Shown in pieces: positions 27,866 through 36,279 of a stretch of 64,000 bases of DNA (within the stretch, counting starts at the first letter, position 1; every line of letters starts with the position of its first letter). The position numbers and the translations under genes are program-made. The DNA is from Prauserella rugosa (GTDB taxonomy: Bacteria; Actinomycetota; Actinomycetes; Mycobacteriales; Pseudonocardiaceae). Where the stretch lies: contig NZ_JOIJ01000008.1 of the NCBI RefSeq assembly GCF_000719975.1, forward strand, positions 62,001 through 126,000. Direction: 5' to 3'. The notes beneath the pieces are model-generated. The model worked only from the letters and a program-made list of their open reading frames with translations, ran no database searches and was not told the origin of the DNA.

Positions 27866-28723
27866 GTGCCGGTCGCCGTCGTCACCGATACCACAGCCCA
27901 CCTCCCCGAAGGGTTCGCCGAGAGGCTCGGCATCCGCGTCGTCCCGCTGCACGTCCTGGTCGACGGGGCGCCCGCTCCGGCTGGGGCGGAGTTCGGCCCC
28001 GAGGAACTGGCCGATGCGTTGGCGCACAAGCGGATCGTCACCACGTCGCGGCCGACACCGGCGGAGTTCGCTGCCACGTTTCGCGCCGCGCTTGACGAGG
28101 GCGCCGAGGCCGTGGTGTCCGTGCACCTGTCGAAGCGGTTGTCCGGCACCTGGGAGGCGGCGGTGCTGGCGGCGCAGGAGGTCGGTGCCGAACGTGTCCG
28201 GGTGGTCGATTCCCGAACCACCGCGATGGGTCTCGGCTTCGCCGTGATCCACGCCGCGGTGGCTGCCCGGGACGGCGCAGACGCGGTGGCCGTCGAGGAG
28301 GCTGCCACGGCTTCCGCGCTGCGGTCCCGCACGCTGTTCATGGTGGAGACGCTCGAACATCTGCGGCGTGGCGGCCGCATCGGGCACGCGGCGGCGTTGC
28401 TGGGCACGGCACTGATGGTCAAGCCGGTGCTGCACATGGCCGACGGCGAGATCACGCCGCTCGAGAAGGTGCGGACGACCGGCAGAGCGATGGCCAGGCT
28501 CGTGCAGCTCGCCGAGGACGCGGCGCGCGGGGAACGCGACGTCGAGGTCGCCGTGCATCATCTCGCTGCTCCCGACCGCGCGGCCGAACTGGCCACGCGG
28601 CTCGACGAGCGCCTTCCCACCTCGCGCGGCTGTGTGGTCACGGAGTTGGGTGCGGTGATCGGCGCTCATACCGGACCGGGCGTACTCGGCGTCGTCGTCC
28701 AGCGGCCGGTTCCGTCGGTCTGA
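27866..28723 (+). CDS. DegV family fatty-acid-binding protein
   Basis: This 285-residue DegV-fold protein starts PVAVVTDTTAHLPEG. It carries SKRLSGTWE, the middle-domain VVDSRTTAMG and the LRRGGRIG segment that lines the fatty-acid pocket. Members present acyl chains to fatty-acid kinase (FakA), but no fakA gene is near. The start at GTG 27866 uses the AAGG at 27854-27857. It is the last gene of the nadD operon. Confidence 0.93.
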   Translation: MPVAVVTDTTAHLPEGFAERLGIRVVPLHVLVDGAPAPAGAEFGPEELADALAHKRIVTTSRPTPAEFAATFRAALDEGAEAVVSVHLSKRLSGTWEAAVLAAQEVGAERVRVVDSRTTAMGLGFAVIHAAVAARDGADAVAVEEAATASALRSRTLFMVETLEHLRRGGRIGHAAALLGTALMVKPVLHMADGEITPLEKVRTTGRAMARLVQLAEDAARGERDVEVAVHHLAAPDRAAELATRLDERLPTSRGCVVTELGAVIGAHTGPGVLGVVVQRPVPSV

Positions 28724-28792
28724 GCGGGACGGTGGTGTGGGGCGCGGCATCGTAGCCGACCCCACCGACGACGAGGGCCGGCGCGGCGCGGG

Positions 28793-28819
28793 TTGTCCAC
28801 AACGGGCCACTCATCCACA
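28793..28819 (+). promoter_or_regulatory. Pair of DnaA-box-like 9-mers
   Basis: TTGTCCACA at 28793-28801 matches the actinobacterial DnaA box exactly. TCATCCACA at 28811-28819 is one or two bases off. They are in direct orientation, 18 bp apart, 41 bp before the comEA -10 box. Confidence 0.45.
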
Positions 28820-28859
28820 GAACGCGGAACTCCCACTGTCACACCCGGAAGCCATTTCC

Positions 28860-28865
28860 TAGCGT
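28860..28865 (+). promoter_or_regulatory. -10 element for leaderless comEA
   Basis: TAGCGT ends seven bases before the GTG at 28873, and there is no ribosome site. This supports both the start choice and a leaderless transcript. Confidence 0.5.
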
Positions 28866-28872
28866 CGATCGC

Positions 28873-29775
28873 GTGTTCGAGCAGATGACGCAGAATCAAG
28901 GACGCGGGCCCGGGCGCCGAGATGCCGGGCAGACGGCGACCCATCGGCGGCTCGCCGGTGTCGTCGACGAGATGCCGGGCCCGGACGACTCGGCAGACGA
29001 TGTTCCGACACAGGCAGGAAGTGGAGACACTCCGGCTGAGGGCGCAGGCGCCGACGGTGGGACAGCGGGGCGATGGGTCGAACGCTGGCTCCCGCCGGGA
29101 TCCGCGCGTAGGCCGCTACGTCCGCGCCTCGTCGTGGGTGCGGCGGTGGGCGTCGTCGTCGCACTCGGCATCGTTTTGGCCGTCGTGTTGGGACGTCCGT
29201 CGGGTGAGGAACCACCGCCGCTTCCGGTCGCGCACGAGAAGCCGGCGACATCGGCCTCGCCGAGTGCGGCCGATACGACACCGGCGGATTCGGCGGAGGC
29301 AGACGGTTCGGAGCAGAGCGAGAAGGATGGGCCGCAACGCCTCGTGGTGAGTGTGGTCGGCAAGGTTCGTGATCCGGGGCTGGTGCAGGTGCGGGCGGGC
29401 GCCCGGGTGGCGGACGCGATCGAGGCCGCAGGCGGAGCGCGCGGCAACGCCGATCTGATGTCGGTCAATCTCGCGCGGAAACTCGTCGACGGGGAACAGC
29501 TCTACGTCGGCGTTCCCGTACCGCCCGGCGTGGATTCCGGCACGCCGTCCGCGGACGAGGACGGTGAGGCCGGTGGCGACGAGCCGATCGAGCTCAACTC
29601 CGCGGACGCCGACGAGCTCGAGTCGCTGTCGGGTGTCGGCGAGGTGACGGCGCAACGGATCCTCGACTGGCGCACGGACAACGGCGGGTTCACGGCCGTG
29701 GAGGAACTTCGCGAGATCGACGGCATCGGCGCCAAGCGGTTCGAAGAGCTTCGTGATCAGGTGACCGTCGAGTGA
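28873..29775 (+). CDS. comEA: ComEA-like DNA-binding protein (SLBB plus helix-hairpin-helix)
   Basis: This 300-residue protein has a polar N-terminus of about 90 residues and one membrane segment (VGAAVGVVVALGIVLAVVLG, residues about 92-111). An acidic, Ser/Pro-rich linker leads to an SLBB domain (VSVVGKVRDPGLVQVRAGA) and a C-terminal double helix-hairpin-helix (LNSADADELESLSGVGEVTA, then IDGIGAKRFEEL). It is predicted to be anchored in the membrane with the DNA-binding domain outside. It hands incoming DNA to ComEC. The start codon is supported by a leaderless -10. Confidence 0.92.
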   Translation: MFEQMTQNQGRGPGRRDAGQTATHRRLAGVVDEMPGPDDSADDVPTQAGSGDTPAEGAGADGGTAGRWVERWLPPGSARRPLRPRLVVGAAVGVVVALGIVLAVVLGRPSGEEPPPLPVAHEKPATSASPSAADTTPADSAEADGSEQSEKDGPQRLVVSVVGKVRDPGLVQVRAGARVADAIEAAGGARGNADLMSVNLARKLVDGEQLYVGVPVPPGVDSGTPSADEDGEAGGDEPIELNSADADELESLSGVGEVTAQRILDWRTDNGGFTAVEELREIDGIGAKRFEELRDQVTVE

Positions 29776-32264
29776 CGGTCGTCCGGTTCGGGTCCGGTGC
29801 CGACGTGCGTGCCGCCGCCCAGGACGGGAGCCGGGGTCAGGCGGGACGGGATCTGCGTCTCGTGCCGGCGGCACTCGTGGTGTGGGCCGGCGCGCTCGTC
29901 GGGCTGCTGTGTGGCTGGCCGGTCGCGGCATGTGTGGGTGCGGCGGCCGTGGCCGGTGGAGTGCTGCTGTGGCTCCGTGCACATCGGCACCGATCTCGGG
30001 CGGTCCACGCGGCCGTCGCGCTCGTCGGCTGCGGGGTTCTCGTGGCCGGGCCGTTGACCGCCCGTCTGCACGGCGTGGAGCACGACCCCGTGCGCAGCGC
30101 CGCGGAGGACGGCGCGATCGCTGAACTCCGGGTGGAACTGCGGGAACGGCCCCGCCTCCTTCGCAGTGATTCGGGCGGCGGTCTCGGCGACGGTACGGCA
30201 CAGGGCGATCGCCGGTCGGTGCTGGTTCCGGTCGAGGTCGTCTCGGCGCGGGTCGGCACCGGTGACGACGCCGAGGCCGTCCACACCACCGGCCGGATGC
30301 TCCTGATCGGCCCCGCCGAAGGCTGGGAGCACCTGCTTCCCGGGCAGAGGACGAATGCCGTGGCCTCCTTGGCGGCTGCGCGGCCCGGCGAGCTGACCGT
30401 GGCCGTGGGATTCGTGCGTGGTCCGCCGGAAGGGACGAGCGAAGCATCCTGGTGGCAACGCAGCGCCGCCATGCTCCGAGAAGGACTGCGGAGTGCGGCC
30501 GGTGTCCTCGGTGAGGACGAGGCCGGCCTGTTGCCGGGGATCGTCGTCGGGGACACGAGCGGCCAGTCCGAGCGGGTCAGACAGGAGTTCCTGGATTCGG
30601 GCCTGTCGCATCTCACGGCCGTGAGCGGCACCCATGTGGGCATCGTCTGTGGAGCCGTGCTGTTGCTGGCGCGTGTACTGCGGTTCGGACCGACGGTGTC
30701 GGCTTCCGTCGCCGGCGTGGTGCTCGTCGGCTTCGTGGTTCTGGTCGGCTACCAACCGAGCGTGCTGCGTGCCGGGGTCATGGGGACGTTGTCGCTGGCG
30801 GCACTCGTGCTGGGACGGCGGCGTTCCGCGGTACCCGCGCTGTCGGTGGCGGTGGGTGGTCTGGTGCTTTACGACCCGGCCATGGCGACGAGCATGGCCT
30901 TCACGCTGTCGGTCGTGTCCACCGCCGGTCTCGTGTTCCTGGCATCGAGGTGGGCGGCCACCCTCGGCGGGCGCCGATTGCCACCAGGAGCTGCTGAAGC
31001 GGTGGCGGTGCCCGTGGCGGCGTTCGTCGTGACCGTCCCGGTACTCGGAGGCATGGTCGGTGAGATCAGCCTTGTGTCGGTCGTGGCCAACCTGCTCGCG
31101 ACGCCCGTCGTGGCGCCGGTGATGGTGCTCGGCGTACTCGCGACCGTCGTCGCGCCGCTGTCACCGGACGTGGCCGAGCTTCTCGTGCACGTCGCCGGTC
31201 CGGGGGTGAGCTGGCTGGTCTGGGTCGCCCGAGAGTCGGCGGCCGTGCCGGGTGCCGTACTGGCGTGGCCGCCGGGTTGGTGGGGAGGTCTGCTCGCCGC
31301 CGTGATCATGGTGGCGGTTCTCGTGGCCTTCCGGCACCGGCTCGCACGCACCGCGGTCGTCGTGGCACTCGTGATGGTGCTCGTCGTGCTCACCGGCGTG
31401 CACGTCGTCGTGCCTGGGTGGCCGCCGGGCCGGTGGTCGGTCGTGGCGTGCGATGTCGGCCAAGGCGACGGACTGGTACTGGCCACCGGACAGCCCGGAC
31501 GCGCCGTCGTCGTCGACACCGGGCAGGAGCCCGGCGCACTCGACCGATGCCTGAACCGGCTGGGTGTCGACCGAGTGCCGCTGGTGGTCGTCAGCCACCT
31601 TCACGCCGACCACTTCGGCGGGCTGCAGGGGGTGTTCGAGGGCCGGTCGGTCGGCGCGATCGCCGTAGGACAGGGCAGAACGCCGTCGTGGGCGTGGCAG
31701 GCCGTGGTGAACGAGGCACGTTCCCGGCAGGTACGTCTGGTCGAGCTGTCCGCGGGCGACACCGTGAGCTGGGACGCGCTGACGCTCGACGTGCTGGGAC
31801 CGCACTACACGGCACCCGCGGCCCGGCAGGAGACCGGCGAGGAGACCGAGGACAGCGAGTCGAGCGAGGACGGCACCGCGATCAACAACGCGTCCCTTGT
31901 CCTGCGTGCCTCGACACCCGCGGGGCGAATCCTGCTGACCGGCGACATCGAGGTCGCGGCGCAGGGCGACCTGCTCGCCCGTGGAGTCGACGTGCGCGCC
32001 GAGATCCTCAAGGTGCCGCACCACGGCAGCAGACACACCCGCCGGGAGTTCCTCACCGCCGTGCGGGCCCGGGTCGCGCTCGTGAGCGTGGGCGCCGACA
32101 ACTCGCACGGCCACCCGAACGGCGAGATCGTGCGCACCCTGCGGGGCAGTGGAGCGCTCATCGCGCGGACCGACGAAGGAGGTGACATCGCGGTCGTCCC
32201 CGGCGACACCGAGGACGCCCCGGTCGTGGTCCGCCGAGGCCAGGACAACCGCCGGGAAACCTGA
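29772..32264 (+). CDS. comEC: ComEC/Rec2 DNA-uptake channel
   Basis: This 830-residue protein overlaps comEA (GTGA). It has N-terminal membrane segments, then the competence domain (GIVVGDTSGQSERVRQEF, LSHLTAVSGTHVGIV) with about ten further segments. A C-terminal metallo-beta-lactamase domain carries SHLHADHFGG, LLTGDIEV and VPHHGSRHT, intact for a nuclease. It is complete, so DNA uptake through the membrane is possible in principle. No type IV pilus or comFA-like genes are in the window. Confidence 0.93.
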   Translation: MTVVRFGSGADVRAAAQDGSRGQAGRDLRLVPAALVVWAGALVGLLCGWPVAACVGAAAVAGGVLLWLRAHRHRSRAVHAAVALVGCGVLVAGPLTARLHGVEHDPVRSAAEDGAIAELRVELRERPRLLRSDSGGGLGDGTAQGDRRSVLVPVEVVSARVGTGDDAEAVHTTGRMLLIGPAEGWEHLLPGQRTNAVASLAAARPGELTVAVGFVRGPPEGTSEASWWQRSAAMLREGLRSAAGVLGEDEAGLLPGIVVGDTSGQSERVRQEFLDSGLSHLTAVSGTHVGIVCGAVLLLARVLRFGPTVSASVAGVVLVGFVVLVGYQPSVLRAGVMGTLSLAALVLGRRRSAVPALSVAVGGLVLYDPAMATSMAFTLSVVSTAGLVFLASRWAATLGGRRLPPGAAEAVAVPVAAFVVTVPVLGGMVGEISLVSVVANLLATPVVAPVMVLGVLATVVAPLSPDVAELLVHVAGPGVSWLVWVARESAAVPGAVLAWPPGWWGGLLAAVIMVAVLVAFRHRLARTAVVVALVMVLVVLTGVHVVVPGWPPGRWSVVACDVGQGDGLVLATGQPGRAVVVDTGQEPGALDRCLNRLGVDRVPLVVVSHLHADHFGGLQGVFEGRSVGAIAVGQGRTPSWAWQAVVNEARSRQVRLVELSAGDTVSWDALTLDVLGPHYTAPAARQETGEETEDSESSEDGTAINNASLVLRASTPAGRILLTGDIEVAAQGDLLARGVDVRAEILKVPHHGSRHTRREFLTAVRARVALVSVGADNSHGHPNGEIVRTLRGSGALIARTDEGGDIAVVPGDTEDAPVVVRRGQDNRRET

Positions 32265-32284
32265 CCGCGTGGCTTCGCGACCAC

Positions 32285-32356
32285 GCCGCGCGTGCCGACG
32301 ACGCCGTGCTTGCCGACAATGCACGCTTCCCGACACGACCGCGGTTGCCGACCAGA
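32285..32356. repeat. Degenerate 18-bp-period tandem repeat downstream of comEC
   Basis: Four consecutive 18-bp units (32285, 32303, 32321 and 32339) share a core of the form GCSnnnnTKSCCGACnA, with substitutions. They lie in the 177-bp gap between the 3' ends of comEC and the convergent dehydratase gene. Confidence 0.5.
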
Positions 32357-32441
32357 GCGCGATCGCAGCGGACGGTGCCGATGTCATAAATTCCGCGGCA
32401 CTCGCCGACCGGGTGTAATCCTCCACTGAGGACAGATCGCA

Positions 32442-33635
32442 TCACTGATCGACGACGGAACCGTCCCGGTGGAGTCGGGTATTGATCTCGCGCCGCCGGT
32501 AGGGGAACCGCGCGGCCGCGCCTTCCACGAGTTCGATGCCGATCCCGGGTGCCGTCGTCGCCGGAACGAACCCGTCGACCGCGGCGGGAACGGGCGCCGC
32601 GATCGCGGACTGGTCCAGCGGTGTGACGGTGGCGTTGTCGGTGCTGGTGTAGCGCTCGGTCGCGGCGGCCGCCGTGTGGTCGGGCAGCTCCATCAGCGCG
32701 CAGTTCTCCACGGCGAGGGCCACCTGCAAGCACGCTGCCGTGCTCACCGGGCTCAACGGGTTGTGCGGCACGATCGGGACCCCGTACGCCTCGGCGACGG
32801 CCGCGATCTTCCTGGCACCGGTGATGCCGCCCGCTACGCACACGCTGACGCGTGCGTAGTCCATCGCACGGCGGGACAGGAGCATGGCGAACTCCTGCAC
32901 CGTGTGCAGCCGTTCGCCCGTCGCGACGGGCACCCGCACGTGCTCTGCGATGTGCGCCATGGAGTCGAAGTTGTCCGGTGTCGTCGGATCCTCGATGAAG
33001 AAGGGGTGATACGGCTCGACCTCGGCGGCGAATGCGATCGCTTCACCCGGTGCGAGACGCCGGTGCAGTTCGAGGCACAGGTCCACATCGTTCCCGACGG
33101 CTTCCCGGATCCGGCGCACGCGGTCGGCGGCCGACGTCAGGGTCTGCGCGTAGGGCTGGAAGTACGGCTTCTCGCGGGATTCGTCGAGGAACGGCGAGAG
33201 GTGCCCCACGGCGGTATAGCCCAGTTCCTTGGCACGGACGCAGTCCTCGACGAGTTCCTCGGTGGTCGAGCCGGACACGTGGTAGTAGGTCCGTACCTCC
33301 CTGCGGGCGCCGCCACCGAGCAGCCGGTAGACGGGACAGTCGTGGATCTTGCCGGTGATGTCCCACAGCGCGATGTCGATCGCACTGATGGCTCCCATGA
33401 TCGCCGCCCCTCGGAAGTGGAACGAGCGGTACATGTACTGCCAATGGTGTTCGATCAGCGTTGGGTCCTTGCCGATGAGGTACTCCCGGAACGAGCGCAC
33501 GGCCTCGGCGGAGGCGTCCAGAAAGCCCCATGCTCCGGACTCACCCACCCCGGTGTGGCCCTCGTCGGTGGTGATGAGGACGTGCAGGAACCGGTTCACC
33601 ATGCGGATCTCGACGTCCGTGATCTTTGTGGACAC
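32442..33635 (-). CDS. Enolase-superfamily acid-sugar dehydratase (mandelate racemase/DgoD-ManD type)
   Basis: This 397-residue protein has the capping domain (GKDPTLIEHHWQYMYRS) and barrel motifs of galactonate/mannonate dehydratases. It has metal-ligand and base block LCLELHRRL (where DgoD has DFHGR), FFIEDP, ATGERL, and VAGGITGARKIAAVAEA followed by VPHNPLSPVSTAACLQ with the second catalytic His. It should dehydrate a sugar acid to a 2-keto-3-deoxy product. GTG 33635 has AAGGAGAG upstream. It is downstream of a 2-hydroxycarboxylate transporter, consistent with uptake plus dehydration of a hydroxy acid. Exact substrate unknown. Confidence 0.88.
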   Translation of the reverse strand: MSTKITDVEIRMVNRFLHVLITTDEGHTGVGESGAWGFLDASAEAVRSFREYLIGKDPTLIEHHWQYMYRSFHFRGAAIMGAISAIDIALWDITGKIHDCPVYRLLGGGARREVRTYYHVSGSTTEELVEDCVRAKELGYTAVGHLSPFLDESREKPYFQPYAQTLTSAADRVRRIREAVGNDVDLCLELHRRLAPGEAIAFAAEVEPYHPFFIEDPTTPDNFDSMAHIAEHVRVPVATGERLHTVQEFAMLLSRRAMDYARVSVCVAGGITGARKIAAVAEAYGVPIVPHNPLSPVSTAACLQVALAVENCALMELPDHTAAAATERYTSTDNATVTPLDQSAIAAPVPAAVDGFVPATTAPGIGIELVEGAAARFPYRRREINTRLHRDGSVVDQ

Positions 33636-33689
33636 TCACTCTCCTTGACGACGGTCGATACGGCGAAGCGGTGGATACGGCGCACCGCT

Positions 33690-35030
33690 TCAGAGCAACA
33701 GCGGAGCCACGAGGGACATGATGAGCAGCACTCCGGCACCGCCGATCCGGGAGGCGATCTGCAGGAACGGCATCAGGCCGATGCGATTCGCGGCGCTGAG
33801 CACCGCGACGTCCCCGGAACCGCCCATGTCGGCCATGCCGAGGCCGGCGGTGATGGACGACTCGACGACATGGAAGCCGACGGCGTACCCGACGAGGCCG
33901 GCCGCCGCCGCGGCGGCGACCACCGTGGTGACCGTGAGCGTCAGATACGCGGGATCGGAGACCACCTCGACGACCCGGTCGAAGTCGATCATGCCCGCGC
34001 TGATGGCGACGAGTACAGCTGGAACCCAGGCCTGTGCGATGAACGCGTACCAACCTTCGGCGCCCGCGGTGACCTGCTCGGGTAGCAGGCGAAAGATCTT
34101 CAACGCCGCCGCGGCCGCGATGATCCACACGTAGGCGTGCACAGCGGGAACGAGCGATGCCGCCAGCTCGCCGAACGCGTATATCGCGATGGACAGGACC
34201 ATGCCCGTGGCCAGGCGTTCCAGGGACAGGGCCGAGGAGGGGCGGGGCGTGCCGAACGACACCGCGTGGGTGCGCAACATGGCGCCGTCGCCGGACAGTG
34301 CCTTGAAGCGACGGCGTTTGCCCAGGCCGTTCAGCAGGCCGGCGAGGATGATGCAGACGATGTTGGCGACCATCACCGCCGGCGTGATCTGCGCGAGGTA
34401 CTGCCCCGGGTCTCCGGCCCCCGACGACGACGCGTAGATCTCGGACATCGGTATCGCCCCGGCAGCCATTCCGCCACCCATGCTGGGAGCCACGACGAGC
34501 AGGAGCGCTTTCGCAGCGCCGAAACCGGTCAGATAACCCACGAGTGCGCCCGCCGCGCACGCGGCGAGCACCGCGGAAACCAGCGGGACGAAGAACCGGA
34601 CTCCGACCTTGATGAGCAATCGTCGGTCGATTCCCAGAATGCTGCCGACGATGATGCCGGTGACGGCGAACTCGGCGAATCCGAACTCGGTGTAGAAGTC
34701 GTCGGTGAGCTTCTCCACGCTCCCTGGTAGTACGCCGGTGTACAGCAGAAGCGCCGGAACGACGATACACAGCAACGGACCGCCGCCGAAGGTGTTGAAG
34801 ACGGGAATTCGGTCGCCGATCCATTTCAGAGCTCCGCCGATCAGTACGGCGACGACCATGCCGCTCACGATGTTGTCCGGTAGGGCGTCGAGGTAGATGG
34901 CAACCAGAACGATTGTGAGCATGACGGCATAGACCGTGACGCTGAAACCGGAAATCTGGGGAGAATGCCGACCGGAATCGGATTCCTCGGCTTTCCCCTC
35001 GGCGCTGGAGACAGCACTGTCATCAGCCAT
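33690..35030 (-). CDS. 2-hydroxycarboxylate transporter (2HCT/CitS family)
   Basis: This 446-residue protein has about 11 membrane segments, and both family re-entrant loops are recognisable (APSMGGGMAAGA and GLGMADMGGSGD, the GGXG motifs). 2HCT members carry citrate, malate or lactate with Na+ or H+. It is transcribed towards the dehydratase gene 54 bp away and is divergent from a LysR regulator. Together they look like a small catabolic unit for a hydroxy acid. Confidence 0.9.
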   Translation of the reverse strand: MADDSAVSSAEGKAEESDSGRHSPQISGFSVTVYAVMLTIVLVAIYLDALPDNIVSGMVVAVLIGGALKWIGDRIPVFNTFGGGPLLCIVVPALLLYTGVLPGSVEKLTDDFYTEFGFAEFAVTGIIVGSILGIDRRLLIKVGVRFFVPLVSAVLAACAAGALVGYLTGFGAAKALLLVVAPSMGGGMAAGAIPMSEIYASSSGAGDPGQYLAQITPAVMVANIVCIILAGLLNGLGKRRRFKALSGDGAMLRTHAVSFGTPRPSSALSLERLATGMVLSIAIYAFGELAASLVPAVHAYVWIIAAAAALKIFRLLPEQVTAGAEGWYAFIAQAWVPAVLVAISAGMIDFDRVVEVVSDPAYLTLTVTTVVAAAAAAGLVGYAVGFHVVESSITAGLGMADMGGSGDVAVLSAANRIGLMPFLQIASRIGGAGVLLIMSLVAPLLL

Positions 35031-35202
35031 TGATGAAGCCTCTCGGACGGTTTCCCAGAATGCGAGAACACGACGTGTTCGTGAATTTTCCTCGCACCGG
35101 GCGAACTTAACAGGGCGGCGAGCGGACGATAAATACCCGCCGGTTCAAGGTACTGTTTCGCGCGAGGAAAGAGTGCCGGTAGTCGGCTTCGGCGGAGGTG
35201 TG
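35031..35202. promoter_or_regulatory. Divergent LysR/transporter control region
   Basis: This 172-bp region is AT-richer than its surroundings near 35105-35160 (TTAACAG, GATAAATACC, ACTGTTTCG). AACAG near 35107 and CTGTT near 35152 form a spaced inverted pair. This is the expected place for LysR binding sites, but no single T-N11-A site stands out. Confidence 0.4.
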
Positions 35203-36135
35203 ATGACCAGGAAAGGTATCGGCGACGACCTGGAGTTCTTCCGGGTCGTGGCCACGTCTACGAGCCTCACCGGTGCCGCCCGTGTGCTCGGCGCCTCGCT
35301 GCCGTCGGTCAGTAAACGGCTTCGGGCTCTGGAGTCGAGGCTGGGAGTGCGGTTGGCCCGCCGGACCACCCGCCGGATCGACCTGACCCCGGAAGGGGAG
35401 CTGCTGGCGCAGGAAGCGGATCACATCCTGCGGCAGATCGACGACCTGGAAGAACGGCTTGTTCCTCCCAGCGAGTCGTTGACGGGCAAGCTACTGGTCC
35501 AGGCGCCTCACGGGTTCGGACGCAACCACGTGGCCCCGCTCGTCGCCCGGTTCGGACGGGCGCACCCGAAGCTGGAGATCCAGCTGGACCTGACCAACGA
35601 GCCGGTCGAGGGCACGCGTACCAGGTTCGACGTCGGCATCATGCTCGGTCAACCGCCCGACTCGCGGCTCGTCGCGCGGCGCGTGCTGGCCAACCGCAGG
35701 ATCGTGTGCGCCGCGCCGGAGTATCTCGCGCGCATGGGCGAACCACGGACGCCTGCGGAGCTGCGGGAGCACAACTGCATCATCCTGCGCGCCAACCAGG
35801 ACGACTACACGACCTGGCGACTGCATGACGGGGACACCGAGCACAACGTCCACGTGTCCGGCGACCTGGCGAGCAGTGACGGTGAAGTCGTCACCGAGTG
35901 GTGCCTGCAGGGACTCGGGCTGATCCTGCGTTCCGAATGGAACGTTCGCGAGTACCTCCGGGACAACCGTCTCGTCCGTGTACTGGACGGATTCGGGGAT
36001 CAGCGCGCCGACGTCCATGTCGTGTTCGAGTCGGCGCCGACGGTGCCGCGGCGGGTGTTCGCCTTCGCCGACTTCATCCGTGCGGAGATGCCGAAGCGAT
36101 TCGATGCGGACCCAACGGTGAGCCCGGGCGCCTGA
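35203..36135 (+). CDS. LysR family transcriptional regulator
   Basis: This 310-residue LysR protein has the winged HTH in residues 8-65 (TSLTGAARVLGASLPSVSKR, RRIDLTPEGE) and a periplasmic-binding-fold effector domain (VQAPHGFGRNHVAP, FDVGIMLG). It resembles the subgroup that includes DmlR, the D-malate regulator. ATG 35203 has GGAGG upstream. It is divergent from the 2HCT transporter and probably controls the transporter-dehydratase pair in response to its substrate. Confidence 0.93.
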   Translation: MTRKGIGDDLEFFRVVATSTSLTGAARVLGASLPSVSKRLRALESRLGVRLARRTTRRIDLTPEGELLAQEADHILRQIDDLEERLVPPSESLTGKLLVQAPHGFGRNHVAPLVARFGRAHPKLEIQLDLTNEPVEGTRTRFDVGIMLGQPPDSRLVARRVLANRRIVCAAPEYLARMGEPRTPAELREHNCIILRANQDDYTTWRLHDGDTEHNVHVSGDLASSDGEVVTEWCLQGLGLILRSEWNVREYLRDNRLVRVLDGFGDQRADVHVVFESAPTVPRRVFAFADFIRAEMPKRFDADPTVSPGA

Positions 36136-36279
36136 CGACGCGCGACAGATTCGTGCACCGGCCTGCGTACAGACCCGGCCGCGCCTGCTACGAAGGTTCC
36201 GGGGGCGGCGGTTGACGGCCGGTCGCGGTGCTGCGGGTCTGTGTTCGCCGCGACGTTCTCCGCGACCGGCCGGCCGGCG

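Noticed and set aside
36135..36279. Gene between LysR and thrC
   Set aside because: The 144-bp convergent gap has no frame with a plausible start and codon pattern.
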